64,000 nucleotides of DNA from contig NZ_JANARS010000003.1 in assembly GCF_024199985.1 (NCBI RefSeq), forward strand, positions 248,001 to 312,000. The letters run 5' to 3'. This document shows positions 7,885 through 16,602 of the stretch, in pieces. Within the stretch, counting starts at the first letter, position 1. The number at the start of each line of letters is the position of its first letter. The position numbers were made by a program, and so were the translations under genes. The notes beneath the pieces are model-generated. The model saw only the letters and a list, made by a program, of their open reading frames with translations, was not told the origin of the DNA and ran no database searches. Origin of the DNA: Nocardioides pinisoli (GTDB lineage Bacteria; Actinomycetota; Actinomycetes; Propionibacteriales; Nocardioidaceae).

Positions 7885-8729
7885 GGGCGATCCCCTCCTG
7901 TCATCGCGGAGACCACCGCGAGCGCGTCGCGCGTGGCCCGTACGTCGTGCACGCGCACGAGCTCCACCCCCCGGACGGCCAGCAGGGTGACCAGGGCGAC
8001 GTGGGCGTGCTCGCGCTCCTCCACCGGCCGCGGCGAGCCGTCGACCGCGAGCAGGGTGCCGAGGAACGACTTGCGGCTCGCGCCCACGAGCAGCGGGCAG
8101 CCCAGCTCGCGCAGGACGTCGATCGCGGCCAGCAGCTCCCAGTTGTGGGGCGGCCGCTTGGCGAAGCCCAGCCCCGGGTCGAGGACCACCCGCTCCTGCG
8201 GGACACCGGCGGCGAGGACGGCGTCGAGGCGCTCGCCGAGCTCTCGGCGTACAGACGCCACGACGCCGTCGGGCGAGTAGTCGGTGAAGTCGCGCATCCG
8301 GTCGGCATGGGCGCGCCAGTGCATGGCGACGTAGGTCGCGTCGCTGTCGGCGACGACGTCGAGGATCCGGGGGTCGGCGAGGCCGCCGGAGACGTCGTTG
8401 ACGATCCGTGCGCCCGCGCCGAGGGCCGCCGCCGCCACCTCGGCGCGCATCGTGTCGACCGACACCACGGCCCCGTCGGCCGCCAGCTCGCGGATCACCG
8501 GGACCACGCGGTCGAGCTCCTCGGCCACGAGCGGACGGGTCGCTCCGGGCCGGGTCGACTCGCCCCCGATGTCGAGGACGTCGGCGCCCTGCTCCAGCAG
8601 GTCGCGCCCGTGGGCGACCGCGGCCTCGGTGGTGTCCCAGCGGCCGCCGTCGGAGAAGGAGTCCGGCGTGACGTTGACGATCCCCATCACGCGGGTGACC
8701 GCGGGTGCAGGCGGGGCGCCCTGGCTCAC
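7881..8729 (-). CDS. folP: Dihydropteroate synthase
   Basis: 282 residues. It condenses hydroxymethyldihydropterin pyrophosphate with p-aminobenzoate, the sulfonamide target. Signatures are [15 protein letters not shown] near the N-terminus and [16 protein letters not shown]. Later conserved segments are [19 protein letters not shown] and [10 protein letters not shown], the last contributing the active-site Lys/Ser. GTG at 8727-8729 was chosen because it overlaps the folE stop as GTGA. The open frame runs further upstream but that is the antisense-free shadow of folE. Confidence 0.93.
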   Translation of the reverse strand: MSQGAPPAPAVTRVMGIVNVTPDSFSDGGRWDTTEAAVAHGRDLLEQGADVLDIGGESTRPGATRPLVAEELDRVVPVIRELAADGAVVSVDTMRAEVAAAALGAGARIVNDVSGGLADPRILDVVADSDATYVAMHWRAHADRMRDFTDYSPDGVVASVRRELGERLDAVLAAGVPQERVVLDPGLGFAKRPPHNWELLAAIDVLRELGCPLLVGASRKSFLGTLLAVDGSPRPVEEREHAHVALVTLLAVRGVELVRVHDVRATRDALAVVSAMTGGDRP

Positions 8730-9346
8730 CTGGTGCCTGAGTGGATCAGCGCCATCGCCTCGGCGCGGGTGGCCTGGTGGGTGAGGAAGGCGCCGCGCAC
8801 GGCCGAGGTGATCGTGCGGGCCCCGGCCTTCTTGACCCCGCGCATCGTCATGCAGAGGTGCTCGGCCTCGATCACCACGATGACGCCGCGCGCCTCGAGT
8901 ATCTCCATCAACGAGTCGGCGACCTGCGTGGTCAGCCGCTCCTGCACCTGCGGGCGCTTGGCGTAGACGTCGACGAGCCGCGCCAGCTTGGACAGCCCGG
9001 TGATCTTGCCGGTCTCCGCCGGGATGTAGCCGACGTGCGCCACGCCGGTGAAGGGCACGAGGTGGTGCTCGCACATCGACCACAGCTCGATGTCACGCAC
9101 CAGGACCATCTCCTCGTGCCCGAGGTCGAAGGTCGTGGTCAGCACGTCCTCGGCGCTCTGCCGCAGGCCGTGGGTGAGCTCGGCGTAGGCCCGGGCGACG
9201 CGTGCGGGGGTCTCGAGCAGCCCCTCGCGTTCGGGGTCCTCGCCGATCGCGATGAGCAGCTCGCGCACGGCCGCCTCCGCCCGCGCGTGGTCGAACTCCG
9301 GCACGTCCTCCGGATCGCGCAGGGGCGCGGTCACGGGGTCCGTCAC
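8726..9346 (-). CDS. folE: GTP cyclohydrolase I
   Basis: 206-residue type-I enzyme that opens GTP to dihydroneopterin triphosphate, entry to folate synthesis. It contains [14 protein letters not shown], the zinc/active-site segment [20 protein letters not shown] and the second zinc cysteine in [14 protein letters not shown]. The ~35-residue N-terminal extension is acidic and poorly conserved. The GTG start overlaps the ftsH stop (GTGA), so folE is coupled to ftsH. Confidence 0.95.
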   Translation of the reverse strand: MTDPVTAPLRDPEDVPEFDHARAEAAVRELLIAIGEDPEREGLLETPARVARAYAELTHGLRQSAEDVLTTTFDLGHEEMVLVRDIELWSMCEHHLVPFTGVAHVGYIPAETGKITGLSKLARLVDVYAKRPQVQERLTTQVADSLMEILEARGVIVVIEAEHLCMTMRGVKKAGARTITSAVRGAFLTHQATRAEAMALIHSGTR

Positions 9347-11400
9347 GGTGCGTCCGGGTGGGGCGGGGCCGGCGCCTCGTGGCCGGGCAGCGGGCTGCCG
9401 TGGACGTCACCGCCGGCACCGGGCGGCGTCAGGATCGCGCCCGGCTCCGCCTCTTCGGCGCTCGCACCGGCGTGCACGCGGTCGCGGATCTCCTGCGGGA
9501 TGTCGACCGGCGGGATCGTCGAGGGGACGCGCAGGGGCGAGCCGGTCCACGCGGGCCGGGACGGCCGCCGGGTGAGCGGCTCGAAGATCTCCGCGATCTC
9601 GGCCTTGTCGAGCGTCTCCTTGTCGAGCAGCGCGAGGACCAGCGCGTCGAGGACGTCGCGGTTGGTCTCGAGGATCTCGAAGGCCTCCTGGTGGGCGTGG
9701 CCCAGCAGCGTCTTGACCTCGCCGTCGACCGCCGCGGCGGTCTCCTCGGAGTAGTTGCGGGTGTGGCCCATGTCGCGGCCGAGGAAGGGCTCGGAGTTGC
9801 TGTCGCCCAGCTTGACGGCGCCGAGGCGCTCGGTCATGCCGTACTGGGTGACCATCGCGCGGGCCAGGTTGGTGGCCTTCTCGATGTCGTTGCCGGCACC
9901 GGAGGTGACGTCGTGGAAGATCAGCGCCTCGGCGGCCATGCCACCGAGCATGTAGGCGAGGGAGTCGAGCATCTCGCTGCGCGTCTGGGAGTACTTGTCG
10001 CGGTCGGGCAGCACCATCGTGTAGCCGAGCGCGCGACCGCGCGGCAGGATCGTCACCTTGTGCACGGGGTCGGTGCCCGGCAGCGCCGCGGCGACCAGCG
10101 CGTGGCCGCCCTCGTGGTAGGCGGTGATGAGCTTCTCGCGCTCGCTCATCAGGCGCGTACGACGCTGCGGACCCGCGATCACGCGGTCGATCGCCTCGTC
10201 GAGGGACGCGTCGGTGATCATCTTGGCGTTGCCGCGCGCGGTGAGCAGCGCCGCCTCGTTGAGCACGTTGGCCAGGTCGGCACCGGTGAAGCCGGGCGTG
10301 CGGCGGGCGATGCTGAGCAGGTCGATGTCCTGCGCCATCGGCTTGCCGCGCGAGTGGACCTTGAGGATCTGGTGGCGGCCGTTGAGGTCCGGGGCGTCGA
10401 CCTGCACCTGGCGGTCGAACCGGCCCGGGCGCAGGAGCGCCGGGTCGAGCACGTCGGGACGGTTGGTGGCCGCGATCAGGATGACCCCGCCGCGCACGTC
10501 GAAGCCGTCCATCTCGACGAGCAGCTGGTTGAGGGTCTGCTCGCGCTCGTCGTGGCCGCCGCCCATGCCGGCGCCGCGGTGGCGGCCGACGGCGTCGATC
10601 TCGTCGATGAAGACGATGGCCGGCGGGTTCTCCTTGGCCTGCTCGAAGAGGTCGCGCACGCGGCTCGCGCCCACGCCGACGAACATCTCGACGAAGTCGG
10701 ATCCGGAGATCGAATAGAACGGCACGCCCGCCTCGCCGGCGACGGCGCGCGCGAGGAGGGTCTTGCCGGTGCCGGGCGGGCCGTAGAGGAGGACGCCCTT
10801 GGGGATCTTGGCGCCGACGGCCTGGAACTTGGCCGGGTCGGTGAGGAACTCCTTGATCTCGCCGAGCTCCTCGATCGCCTCCTCACAGCCGGCGACGTCG
10901 CTGAACGTCGTCTTCGGCATGTCCTTGGTGATCAGCTTGGCCTTGGACTTGGCGAACTGCATGACGCCGCGGCCGCCGCCGCCCTGGGCCTGGTTCATCA
11001 GGAAGATGAACAGCAGGATGATCAGCGCGAAGGGCAGCAGCGTCGCCAGCAGCGAGCCGAGGAAGCTGGGCTGCGGGACGGTCGAGTTGTAGGACTCGAT
11101 GGTGCCGGCGGCGCGCTGCTCGGTGACCGCTGCGAGGAGCTCCTCCTGCTGGCCGTCGATGTACTGCGCGACGACCTTGTCGCCGTCCTTGCGGGTGCCG
11201 TCGTCGAGCGTCGCCTGGATCTCGAAGTCGGCGCCGTTGAACTCGATCTCCTTGACCTTGCCGTCGTCGATGTAGGAGGCGAGGGTCGAGGTGTCGACCT
11301 CGTCGTAGCCGTCGCTGGGCGCGAGGAACTGGATCGCCAGCAGCACCGCGAAGGCGGACAGGACGATCCACAGCCAGGGACCCTTGAATATGCGCTTCAC
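9343..11400 (-). CDS. ftsH: ATP-dependent zinc metalloprotease FtsH
   Basis: About 685 residues. It degrades misassembled membrane and regulatory proteins at the cytoplasmic membrane. In order: a first membrane span ([20 protein letters not shown]), an extracytoplasmic domain, a second span ([20 protein letters not shown]), and the AAA+ module with [16 protein letters not shown] and the pore motif within [20 protein letters not shown]. The M41 peptidase domain follows with HEGGH zinc ligands, then a Pro-rich tail ([15 protein letters not shown]). GTG at 11398-11400 (VKRIFKGPW) is preferred over the TTG two codons upstream. It heads the folate operon. Confidence 0.95.
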   Translation of the reverse strand: MKRIFKGPWLWIVLSAFAVLLAIQFLAPSDGYDEVDTSTLASYIDDGKVKEIEFNGADFEIQATLDDGTRKDGDKVVAQYIDGQQEELLAAVTEQRAAGTIESYNSTVPQPSFLGSLLATLLPFALIILLFIFLMNQAQGGGGRGVMQFAKSKAKLITKDMPKTTFSDVAGCEEAIEELGEIKEFLTDPAKFQAVGAKIPKGVLLYGPPGTGKTLLARAVAGEAGVPFYSISGSDFVEMFVGVGASRVRDLFEQAKENPPAIVFIDEIDAVGRHRGAGMGGGHDEREQTLNQLLVEMDGFDVRGGVILIAATNRPDVLDPALLRPGRFDRQVQVDAPDLNGRHQILKVHSRGKPMAQDIDLLSIARRTPGFTGADLANVLNEAALLTARGNAKMITDASLDEAIDRVIAGPQRRTRLMSEREKLITAYHEGGHALVAAALPGTDPVHKVTILPRGRALGYTMVLPDRDKYSQTRSEMLDSLAYMLGGMAAEALIFHDVTSGAGNDIEKATNLARAMVTQYGMTERLGAVKLGDSNSEPFLGRDMGHTRNYSEETAAAVDGEVKTLLGHAHQEAFEILETNRDVLDALVLALLDKETLDKAEIAEIFEPLTRRPSRPAWTGSPLRVPSTIPPVDIPQEIRDRVHAGASAEEAEPGAILTPPGAGGDVHGSPLPGHEAPAPPHPDAP

Positions 11401-11516
11401 AGGCAACTTTCGGCGTTTCGGAGGTGAGGAGGCGACGCTACAACGCCGCCGGGTGCCCTCATTGTTTCAGGCAGGGTGAAGCGGGGCGACCGGTTCGGGC
11501 TCGAACGCACCCGCGC

Positions 11517-12068
11517 TCAGGAGTAGACGTGGGGCGCGAGCGTGCCGATGTCGCGCAGGTTGCGGTAGCGCTCGCGGTAGTCGAGGCCGTAGCCGACGAC
11601 GAACTCGTTGGGGATGTCCCAGCCGACGTACTTCGGCTCCACGGGCATCGACAGCGCCTCGGGCTTGCGCAGCAGCGTGGCGATCTCCACGCTGGCGGGG
11701 CTGCGGCTCGAGAGGTTGTTGACCAGCCAGCTCAACGTGAGGCCGGTGTCGATGATCTCGTCGACGATCAGCACGTCGCGGCCGCTGATGTCGGTGTCGA
11801 GGTCCTTCAGGATGCGGACGACGCCGCTGGACTTGGTGCCCGAGCCGTAGGAGCTGACCGCCATCCAGTCCATCTCGAGGTGCCGCGGCATCGACCGGGC
11901 GAGGTCGGCCATGACCATCACCGCGCCGCGCAGGACGCCGACGACGAGCAGGTCCCGGCCCTCGTAGTCCTCGGTGATCTGGAGGGCCATCTCGGCCAGC
12001 CGCTGCTGGATCTGCTCCTCGGTGAAAAGGATGTTGACCAGGTCGTTCTCCACGTGGGACGAGTCCAT
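11517..12068 (-). CDS. hpt: Hypoxanthine phosphoribosyltransferase
   Basis: 183-residue type-I PRTase that salvages hypoxanthine (and guanine) with PRPP to IMP/GMP. The PRPP-binding signature is DVLIVDEIIDTGLTL, with the flexible-loop region VSSYGSGTKSSG and the purine-binding KPEALSMPVEPKYVGWDIPN near the C-terminus. Length is normal. It follows tilS, as in most actinobacteria, but has its own TAGGCT box seven bases before the ATG. Confidence 0.95.
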   Translation of the reverse strand: MDSSHVENDLVNILFTEEQIQQRLAEMALQITEDYEGRDLLVVGVLRGAVMVMADLARSMPRHLEMDWMAVSSYGSGTKSSGVVRILKDLDTDISGRDVLIVDEIIDTGLTLSWLVNNLSSRSPASVEIATLLRKPEALSMPVEPKYVGWDIPNEFVVGYGLDYRERYRNLRDIGTLAPHVYS

Positions 12069-12075
12069 GGGCGTC

Positions 12076-12081
12076 AGCCTA
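12076..12081 (-). promoter_or_regulatory. -10 hexamer TAGGCT, leaderless start of hpt
   Basis: Read on the minus strand, TAGGCT is followed by GACGCCC and ATG (12068). It lies in the 18-base tilS-hpt gap and would let hpt be transcribed separately from tilS. No Shine-Dalgarno motif is present. Confidence 0.45.
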
Positions 12082-12086
12082 GGGTC

Positions 12087-13085
12087 TCAGGGCGCTTCGA
12101 CGACCAGCAGCCCGTCACGACGGATCGCCCGGAGCGGGCCGGGCAGGTCGATCCACTTCTGGCCGCGCCAGCCGACGAGCAGCTGGTCGACGGCGAGGAC
12201 GTGGTCGCGGGTCAGCTCGGACGCGGGCGACCCGGCGTCCAGCGCGGCGCGGTGGAGCGCGCGGTGCCGGATCGCGGGCGGCTCCTCGCGGAGGGTCGCG
12301 ACGTCGAGGCCACCGTCGCGTCGGGCGTGGGCGAGCGCCCGGTCGGTGAGGTCGTCGAGCAGGGCGGTGTCCTCGCGCAGCTGGTCGGCCGTCCGGGCGA
12401 GGGCCTCGGCGATGCCGGGACCGAGCTCGGTCTCGAGCACGGGGAGCACCCGGTCCCGCACCCGCACGCGGGTGTAGCCCGGGTCGGAGTTGTGCGGGTC
12501 CTCCCACGCCTCGAGCCCCTCGACGAGGCAGGCGGTGACGGTGTCGGCACGGCGTACGCCGAGCAGCGGGCGCGCGAACACGCCGAAGGCCGGCCGCATG
12601 CCCTGCAGCGACCGCCCACCCGAGCCGCGGGTCAGGCCGAGCAGCACGGTCTCGGCCTGGTCGTCGAGGGTGTGGCCGAGCAGCACGAGCCCGGCCCGCA
12701 GGTGCTCGGCGACCTGCTCCAGGACGGCGTACCTCGCCTTGCGTGCGGCAGCCTCCGGACCGAGGCCGGACGCGGCGTCGACCTCGACGCGCGCGGTCAG
12801 GGTCTCGTCGACGCCCATCGCGGCGAGCTGGGCGACCACGCGGTCGGCCTGCTCGGCCGAGCCGGGCTGGAGGCCGTGGTCGACGGTCACCCCGACGACG
12901 CGCAGCCCGAGCTTGTGGCCCTCGAAGACGGTCGCGGAGGCGAGGGCGAGGGAGTCGGCTCCGCCGCTGCACGCCACGGCCACGGTCCCCCGGCCATCAC
13001 CAGTGCCACCGCCTCGGGCCTCCGGCGCGGCGAGCGTCCTGCGGACGGGCACCCGGACCGCGGCGATCGAGGGGTGGAGCGTCAC
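12087..13085 (-). CDS. tilS: tRNA(Ile)-lysidine synthetase
   Basis: 332 residues. TilS modifies C34 of the tRNA-Ile CAU anticodon to lysidine, an essential decoding step. The PP-loop VACSGGADSLALA (SGGxDS) is at about residues 42-54. GLVLLGHTLDDQAETVLLGL and GSGGRSLQGM follow, with the tRNA-binding helical region containing NSDPGYTRVRVRDRVLP. The C-terminal TilS domain is short, as is usual in actinobacteria. GTG at 13083-13085 overlaps the upstream stop as GTGA. Confidence 0.93.
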   Translation of the reverse strand: MTLHPSIAAVRVPVRRTLAAPEARGGGTGDGRGTVAVACSGGADSLALASATVFEGHKLGLRVVGVTVDHGLQPGSAEQADRVVAQLAAMGVDETLTARVEVDAASGLGPEAAARKARYAVLEQVAEHLRAGLVLLGHTLDDQAETVLLGLTRGSGGRSLQGMRPAFGVFARPLLGVRRADTVTACLVEGLEAWEDPHNSDPGYTRVRVRDRVLPVLETELGPGIAEALARTADQLREDTALLDDLTDRALAHARRDGGLDVATLREEPPAIRHRALHRAALDAGSPASELTRDHVLAVDQLLVGWRGQKWIDLPGPLRAIRRDGLLVVEAP

Positions 13086-14098
13086 AGCACCCGGGCGACC
13101 CAGGCGTCGGGGTCGGTGATCTCGGCCTTGGACGGCAGCGTCTCGGGGCCGATCCACACGGCGTTGAACTCGTCCATGCCGACCTTGTCGACGACGTGGC
13201 GCACGAACGCCGCACCGTCGCGGTACTGCGCCATCTTGGCGTCGAGGCCGAGCAGGCGGCGCAGCAGCTTGTCGAGGGAGCCGACGCCCTTGCGGCGCTG
13301 GTTGAACTTGCGGCGGATCTCCTCCACCGACGGGATGACCGTGGGACCGACGCCGTCCATCACGACGTCGGCGTGGCCCTCGAGCAGCGACATCACCCCG
13401 GTGACGCGGTCGAGGATCTCCTTCTGCTCGGGCGAGGAGACGAGGTCGAGGACGCTGCCGTTGCCGCCGCGGATGGCGTCGGCGCCGCGCCGCAGCCCGT
13501 CGAGCAGCGCGCTCGGCTCCAGGGTGTCGGCGACGGCGTGCATCTGGGACATGAGGTGCTCGCCCAGCCAGGGGTTGGCGGTGAACTGGACCCGGTGGGT
13601 CTCCTCGTGCAGGCACACCCACAGCCGGAAGTCGGTGGGGTCGGCGCCGATCTCGCGCTCGACGTGGACGATGTTGGGCGCCACCAGCAGCAGCCGGCCG
13701 TGCGGGTCGTGGAAGGGGTCGAACTGCCCCAGCACCTTGCTGCTGAGGAAGCCGAGCATCAGCCCGACCTCGGCGCCGGTGACCCGGGTGCCGATCGCCT
13801 CGGCGAACGCCGACGGGGGGCCCTTCTTCTCCACCAGCTTGTCCACGACGGGGCGGAGGATCTTGGCGAAGCCGTCGGCGTTGGCGCGCAGCCACCCGGT
13901 GCGGTCGACCACCAGCACGGGAGCGGTGCCCGCCTCGGTGTGCAGCCCGGTGAAGTCACGGACCAGCGGGGTCGAGCGCTCAGCCCCCTCGCGCAGCTCG
14001 ACGACGGCGGCGGCGGCCTCGTCGGGCGACACGTCCGGCCCGGGCCCGGCGATCCGGGATCCCACGGTGACGGCGAAGTCCCAGTCGACGAGGTTCAT
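13082..14098 (-). CDS. Zinc-dependent metalloprotease, DUF2342 / 'coenzyme F420 biosynthesis-associated' family
   Basis: 338 residues. The zincin motif appears as HEETHRVQF (HExxH) near the middle, followed by a helical half ending DPDAWVARVL. The N-terminus MNLVDWDFAVTVGSRIAGPG is typical of the actinobacterial family that sits between dacB and tilS. The label F420-associated comes from phylogenetic co-occurrence; the substrate is not known and no F420 genes are in this window. The start is supported by a TAGTGT box six bases upstream, implying a leaderless transcript covering tilS. Confidence 0.85.
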   Translation of the reverse strand: MNLVDWDFAVTVGSRIAGPGPDVSPDEAAAAVVELREGAERSTPLVRDFTGLHTEAGTAPVLVVDRTGWLRANADGFAKILRPVVDKLVEKKGPPSAFAEAIGTRVTGAEVGLMLGFLSSKVLGQFDPFHDPHGRLLLVAPNIVHVEREIGADPTDFRLWVCLHEETHRVQFTANPWLGEHLMSQMHAVADTLEPSALLDGLRRGADAIRGGNGSVLDLVSSPEQKEILDRVTGVMSLLEGHADVVMDGVGPTVIPSVEEIRRKFNQRRKGVGSLDKLLRRLLGLDAKMAQYRDGAAFVRHVVDKVGMDEFNAVWIGPETLPSKAEITDPDAWVARVL

Positions 14099-14104
14099 GT
14101 CACG

Positions 14105-14110
14105 ACACTA
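14105..14110 (-). promoter_or_regulatory. -10 hexamer TAGTGT, leaderless start of metalloprotease-tilS operon
   Basis: On the minus strand TAGTGT is followed by CGTGAC and ATG at 14098. It sits immediately beyond the 98-bp tandem duplication, which would therefore occupy the upstream promoter region. Confidence 0.45.
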
Positions 14111-14113
14111 GCC

Positions 14114-14309
14114 GGGAGCGAAGAATGAGCTCCCGGCGTGGGGAGAGAGGTCGAGTGCCCCCACGACCGAGCCCGCGAGGTCGTGACGGGGTGTATCGAG
14201 ACCCACGGGTGGGGAGCGAAGAATGAGCTCCCGGCGTGGGGAGGGAGGTCGAATGCCCCCACGACGGAGCCCGCGAGGTCGTGACGGGGTGTATCGAGAC
14301 CCACGGGTG
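14114..14309. repeat. Two tandem copies of a 98-bp unit with internal hairpins
   Basis: 14114-14211 and 14212-14309 are 98-bp units in direct tandem, differing at three positions by eye. A further GGGGA begins an aborted third copy. Each unit contains the inverted pair GGGAGC...GCTCCC and a segment TGTATCGAGACCC of the type seen in dispersed actinobacterial intergenic repeats. The array occupies most of the 258-bp gap between dacB (stop 14357) and the metalloprotease gene (start 14098). Confidence 0.88.
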
Positions 14310-14356
14310 GGGAATCGACGATCGGACCGAGGAGGACGTGCGCGACCCGGCGGGCC

Positions 14357-15856
14357 TCAGCGCGTGCAGCGGCACGCTGCGAGCGAGGCGGCCGCGCGGT
14401 CGAGGGCCTCCTGCGCGTCGTAGCGCTCGTCGGGCGGCGACCTGTCCGCCCCGAAGACGAAGGCCAGCGCATGTCCCTCGCGGTCCACGGCGATGCCGGC
14501 CAGGGCGTGCACGCCGGTGAGCGTGCCGGTCTTGGCGCGTACGACGCCGCGCGCGACCGCGGGCCCCTCGGCGAAGCGGTAGGTCAGCGAGCCGGTGAAC
14601 CCGGCGACGGGCATCCCGGTGACCAGGCTGCGCATGGCGTCGCCGTCGGGACCCGCCGCGTGCTGGAGCAGGTCGATCAGCGTGGCGGTCGAGACCCGGT
14701 TGCGCCGCGACAGCCCGGAGCCGTCGTACAGCTCGGCGCCGGTGACGTCGATCCCGAGCCCGCCGAGGGTGGTGAGCACGCCGGCGGCGCCGGCCTCGAA
14801 GGACCCTGCGCCGGCCGTGGCGAGGCCGACGTGGTGGGCGACCACCTCGGAGCCCTCGTTGTCGCTGACGTCGAGGATCCGTTCGGCGACCTCGGACAGG
14901 GGCGCGCTCTCGACGGCGGCGAGCTCCTCGGCGCCGGGCGGCGCGACGACCCGGCGGGGCTGACCGGTCACCCGCAGGCCGGCGGCGCTGAGGGCGTCGG
15001 CGAAGACCCGGGCGGCGGCCAGCGACGGCTCGTCCGCCTTGAGGTCGCTGTCGGGCTCGTCGCCCCCGTCGACCATGAGAGCTGTGATCGGGCTGACGAT
15101 GTCGTCGGGGACGTAGTCGCGACGCCAGGCGGGGTTGTCGGTCGGGCCGGTGAACAGGCTGTCGTCGAAGCGGACCCGCACGCGTCCCTGGCCACCCAGG
15201 GCCGCGGCGACGTCGAGGGCGAGCGTCGTGACGTCCGCGCGGGCGGGGTACGTCGACTCGGCCTCGGCGAGGGTGAGGGACCTGCTCGCCAGCAGGGGGT
15301 CTCCCCCGCCCACCAGCACCACGTCGCGCGGGCCCGGGCCGCGGACGACCCGTGTCGTGAAGGTGTGGTCGGGGCCGAGCACCTCGAGGGCGGCGCCGAG
15401 GGTGAGCAGCTTGGTCGTCGAGGCCGGCAGGTAGCGCCCGTCGCCCGACGTCCACTCGGGCGAGCCCGGAGCCAGCGCGGCGACCGCCCCGACGACGTGG
15501 CGGCCCAGGTCGGGGTCGGCGAGGTCGTCGCCGACGGCAGCGGCGACCCGATCGGGGGCGAGGGCGGTCGCGGGGTCGAGGGCGACGGCGTCGTCGACCG
15601 GCGGCGACCACTCGGGCAGGTCGAGCCCCGCCGGCGCGAGCACCTGCTCGGGCTCGGTCACAGGGTCGGCGGCCAGCCCGGGCAGGTAGCGCTGGCCCCA
15701 CTCGAAGCGATAGGCCCCCACCCCGGCCGCGAGCAGCGCGAGCACGAGCAGCGGCGGCAGCCAGTGGACGACGGACCAGCGGCGCGAGTGGCGTAGGTCA
15801 CGTCCCACCCTTTTCGGTCCTCTCGCTTCGCGCATCGGGCCCATTGTGCGCGACAC
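14357..15856 (-). CDS. dacB: D-alanyl-D-alanine carboxypeptidase/endopeptidase, PBP4 class
   Basis: About 499 residues, one N-terminal membrane anchor (WLPPLLVLALLAAGVGAYRF) and an extracytoplasmic penicillin-binding domain. The triad is visible: SxxK as STTK in PASTTKLLTLGAA, SxN as SDN in DVSDNEGSEVVAHH, and KTG in VRAKTGTLTGVHALAG. It trims or cleaves peptidoglycan cross-links. The start is uncertain: GTG at 15856, ATG at 15844 and ATG at 15835 are in frame; a GGGG stretch precedes the GTG. It is divergent from ppa. Confidence 0.92.
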   Translation of the reverse strand: MSRTMGPMREARGPKRVGRDLRHSRRWSVVHWLPPLLVLALLAAGVGAYRFEWGQRYLPGLAADPVTEPEQVLAPAGLDLPEWSPPVDDAVALDPATALAPDRVAAAVGDDLADPDLGRHVVGAVAALAPGSPEWTSGDGRYLPASTTKLLTLGAALEVLGPDHTFTTRVVRGPGPRDVVLVGGGDPLLASRSLTLAEAESTYPARADVTTLALDVAAALGGQGRVRVRFDDSLFTGPTDNPAWRRDYVPDDIVSPITALMVDGGDEPDSDLKADEPSLAAARVFADALSAAGLRVTGQPRRVVAPPGAEELAAVESAPLSEVAERILDVSDNEGSEVVAHHVGLATAGAGSFEAGAAGVLTTLGGLGIDVTGAELYDGSGLSRRNRVSTATLIDLLQHAAGPDGDAMRSLVTGMPVAGFTGSLTYRFAEGPAVARGVVRAKTGTLTGVHALAGIAVDREGHALAFVFGADRSPPDERYDAQEALDRAAASLAACRCTR

Positions 15857-15936
15857 TGCCCCGAGACCAACGCGTCGGGCCCGCGGCCGGACGCAGCTGA
15901 GCGGCCCGAGGGCGTGCCGGAAAAGTGGAGGAAGAC

Positions 15937-16476
15937 GTGCTGAGTTTCGACGTGCTGGTGGAGATCCCCAAGGGTGAGCGCAACAAGTACGAGGTCGACC
16001 ACGAGTCCGGACGGATCCGCCTGGACCGCATGCTCTTCACCTCGACGGCCTACCCGGCGGACTACGGCTACATCGAGAACACGCTCGGCCAGGACGGCGA
16101 CCCGCTCGACGCGCTCGTGATCCTGCAGTCCCCCACCTTCCCCGGCTGCCTCATCGAGTGCCGCGCGATCGGGATGTTCCGGATGACCGACGAGGCCGGC
16201 GGCGACGACAAGGTCCTCTGCGTGCCGAGCCACGACCCGCGCCTGGAGCACCTGCGCGACATCAACCACGTCTCGAAGTACGACCGTCTCGAGATCCAGC
16301 ACTTCTTCGAGGTCTACAAGGACCTCGAGCCCGGCAAGTCCGTCGAGGGGGCCGACTGGGTCGGCCGCACCGAGGCCGAGGCCGAGGTCCGCGCCTCCTT
16401 CGAGCGCTTCAAGACCGAGGGCCACGGCGACGACGTCGCCAACCTCGCCGACGACAGCCTCGGCGAGGACGCCTGA
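15937..16476 (+). CDS. ppa: Inorganic pyrophosphatase
   Basis: 179-residue type-I (soluble, Mg-dependent) pyrophosphatase. The catalytic signature DGDPLDALV is at about residues 49-57 and the family's [18 protein letters not shown] at the N-terminus. It hydrolyses PPi released by biosynthesis. GTG at 15937 was chosen because GGAGG (15927-15931) sits five bases upstream; an earlier in-frame GTG at 15925 would place the ribosome site inside the gene. It converges on lon with a palindrome between them. Confidence 0.95.
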   Translation: MLSFDVLVEIPKGERNKYEVDHESGRIRLDRMLFTSTAYPADYGYIENTLGQDGDPLDALVILQSPTFPGCLIECRAIGMFRMTDEAGGDDKVLCVPSHDPRLEHLRDINHVSKYDRLEIQHFFEVYKDLEPGKSVEGADWVGRTEAEAEVRASFERFKTEGHGDDVANLADDSLGEDA

Positions 16477-16504
16477 CTGCTGACGGTCGCCTCCGCGCCA
16501 CCGC

Positions 16505-16582
16505 CGCTGTAACGCCGGGTTAGTGCCTGTACCCACCCCCTTGCACGGGGGTGGGCAGAGCACCCAACCCGGCGTTACAGCG
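16505..16582. terminator. Long palindrome (copy 1) between ppa and lon
   Basis: Outer arms CGCTGTAACGCCGGGTT (16505-16521) and its exact reverse complement (16566-16582) enclose a second hairpin, CCCACCCCC/GGGGGTGGG, around TTGCA. It lies 29 bases after the ppa stop and 20 bases past the lon stop, between convergent genes, so it can act as a bidirectional terminator. A second copy is at 19031-19106. Confidence 0.7.
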
Positions 16583-16602
16583 CTTCCGGCCCGCGGGTCG
16601 GA

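Noticed and set aside
9358..11427. A 689-codon plus-strand frame opposite ftsH
   Set aside because: Shadow of ftsH; the minus strand encodes all AAA+ and zinc-protease motifs.
14114..14309. Tandem 98-bp units as a possible CRISPR remnant
   Set aside because: Only two adjacent units with no unique spacer between them and no cas genes nearby.
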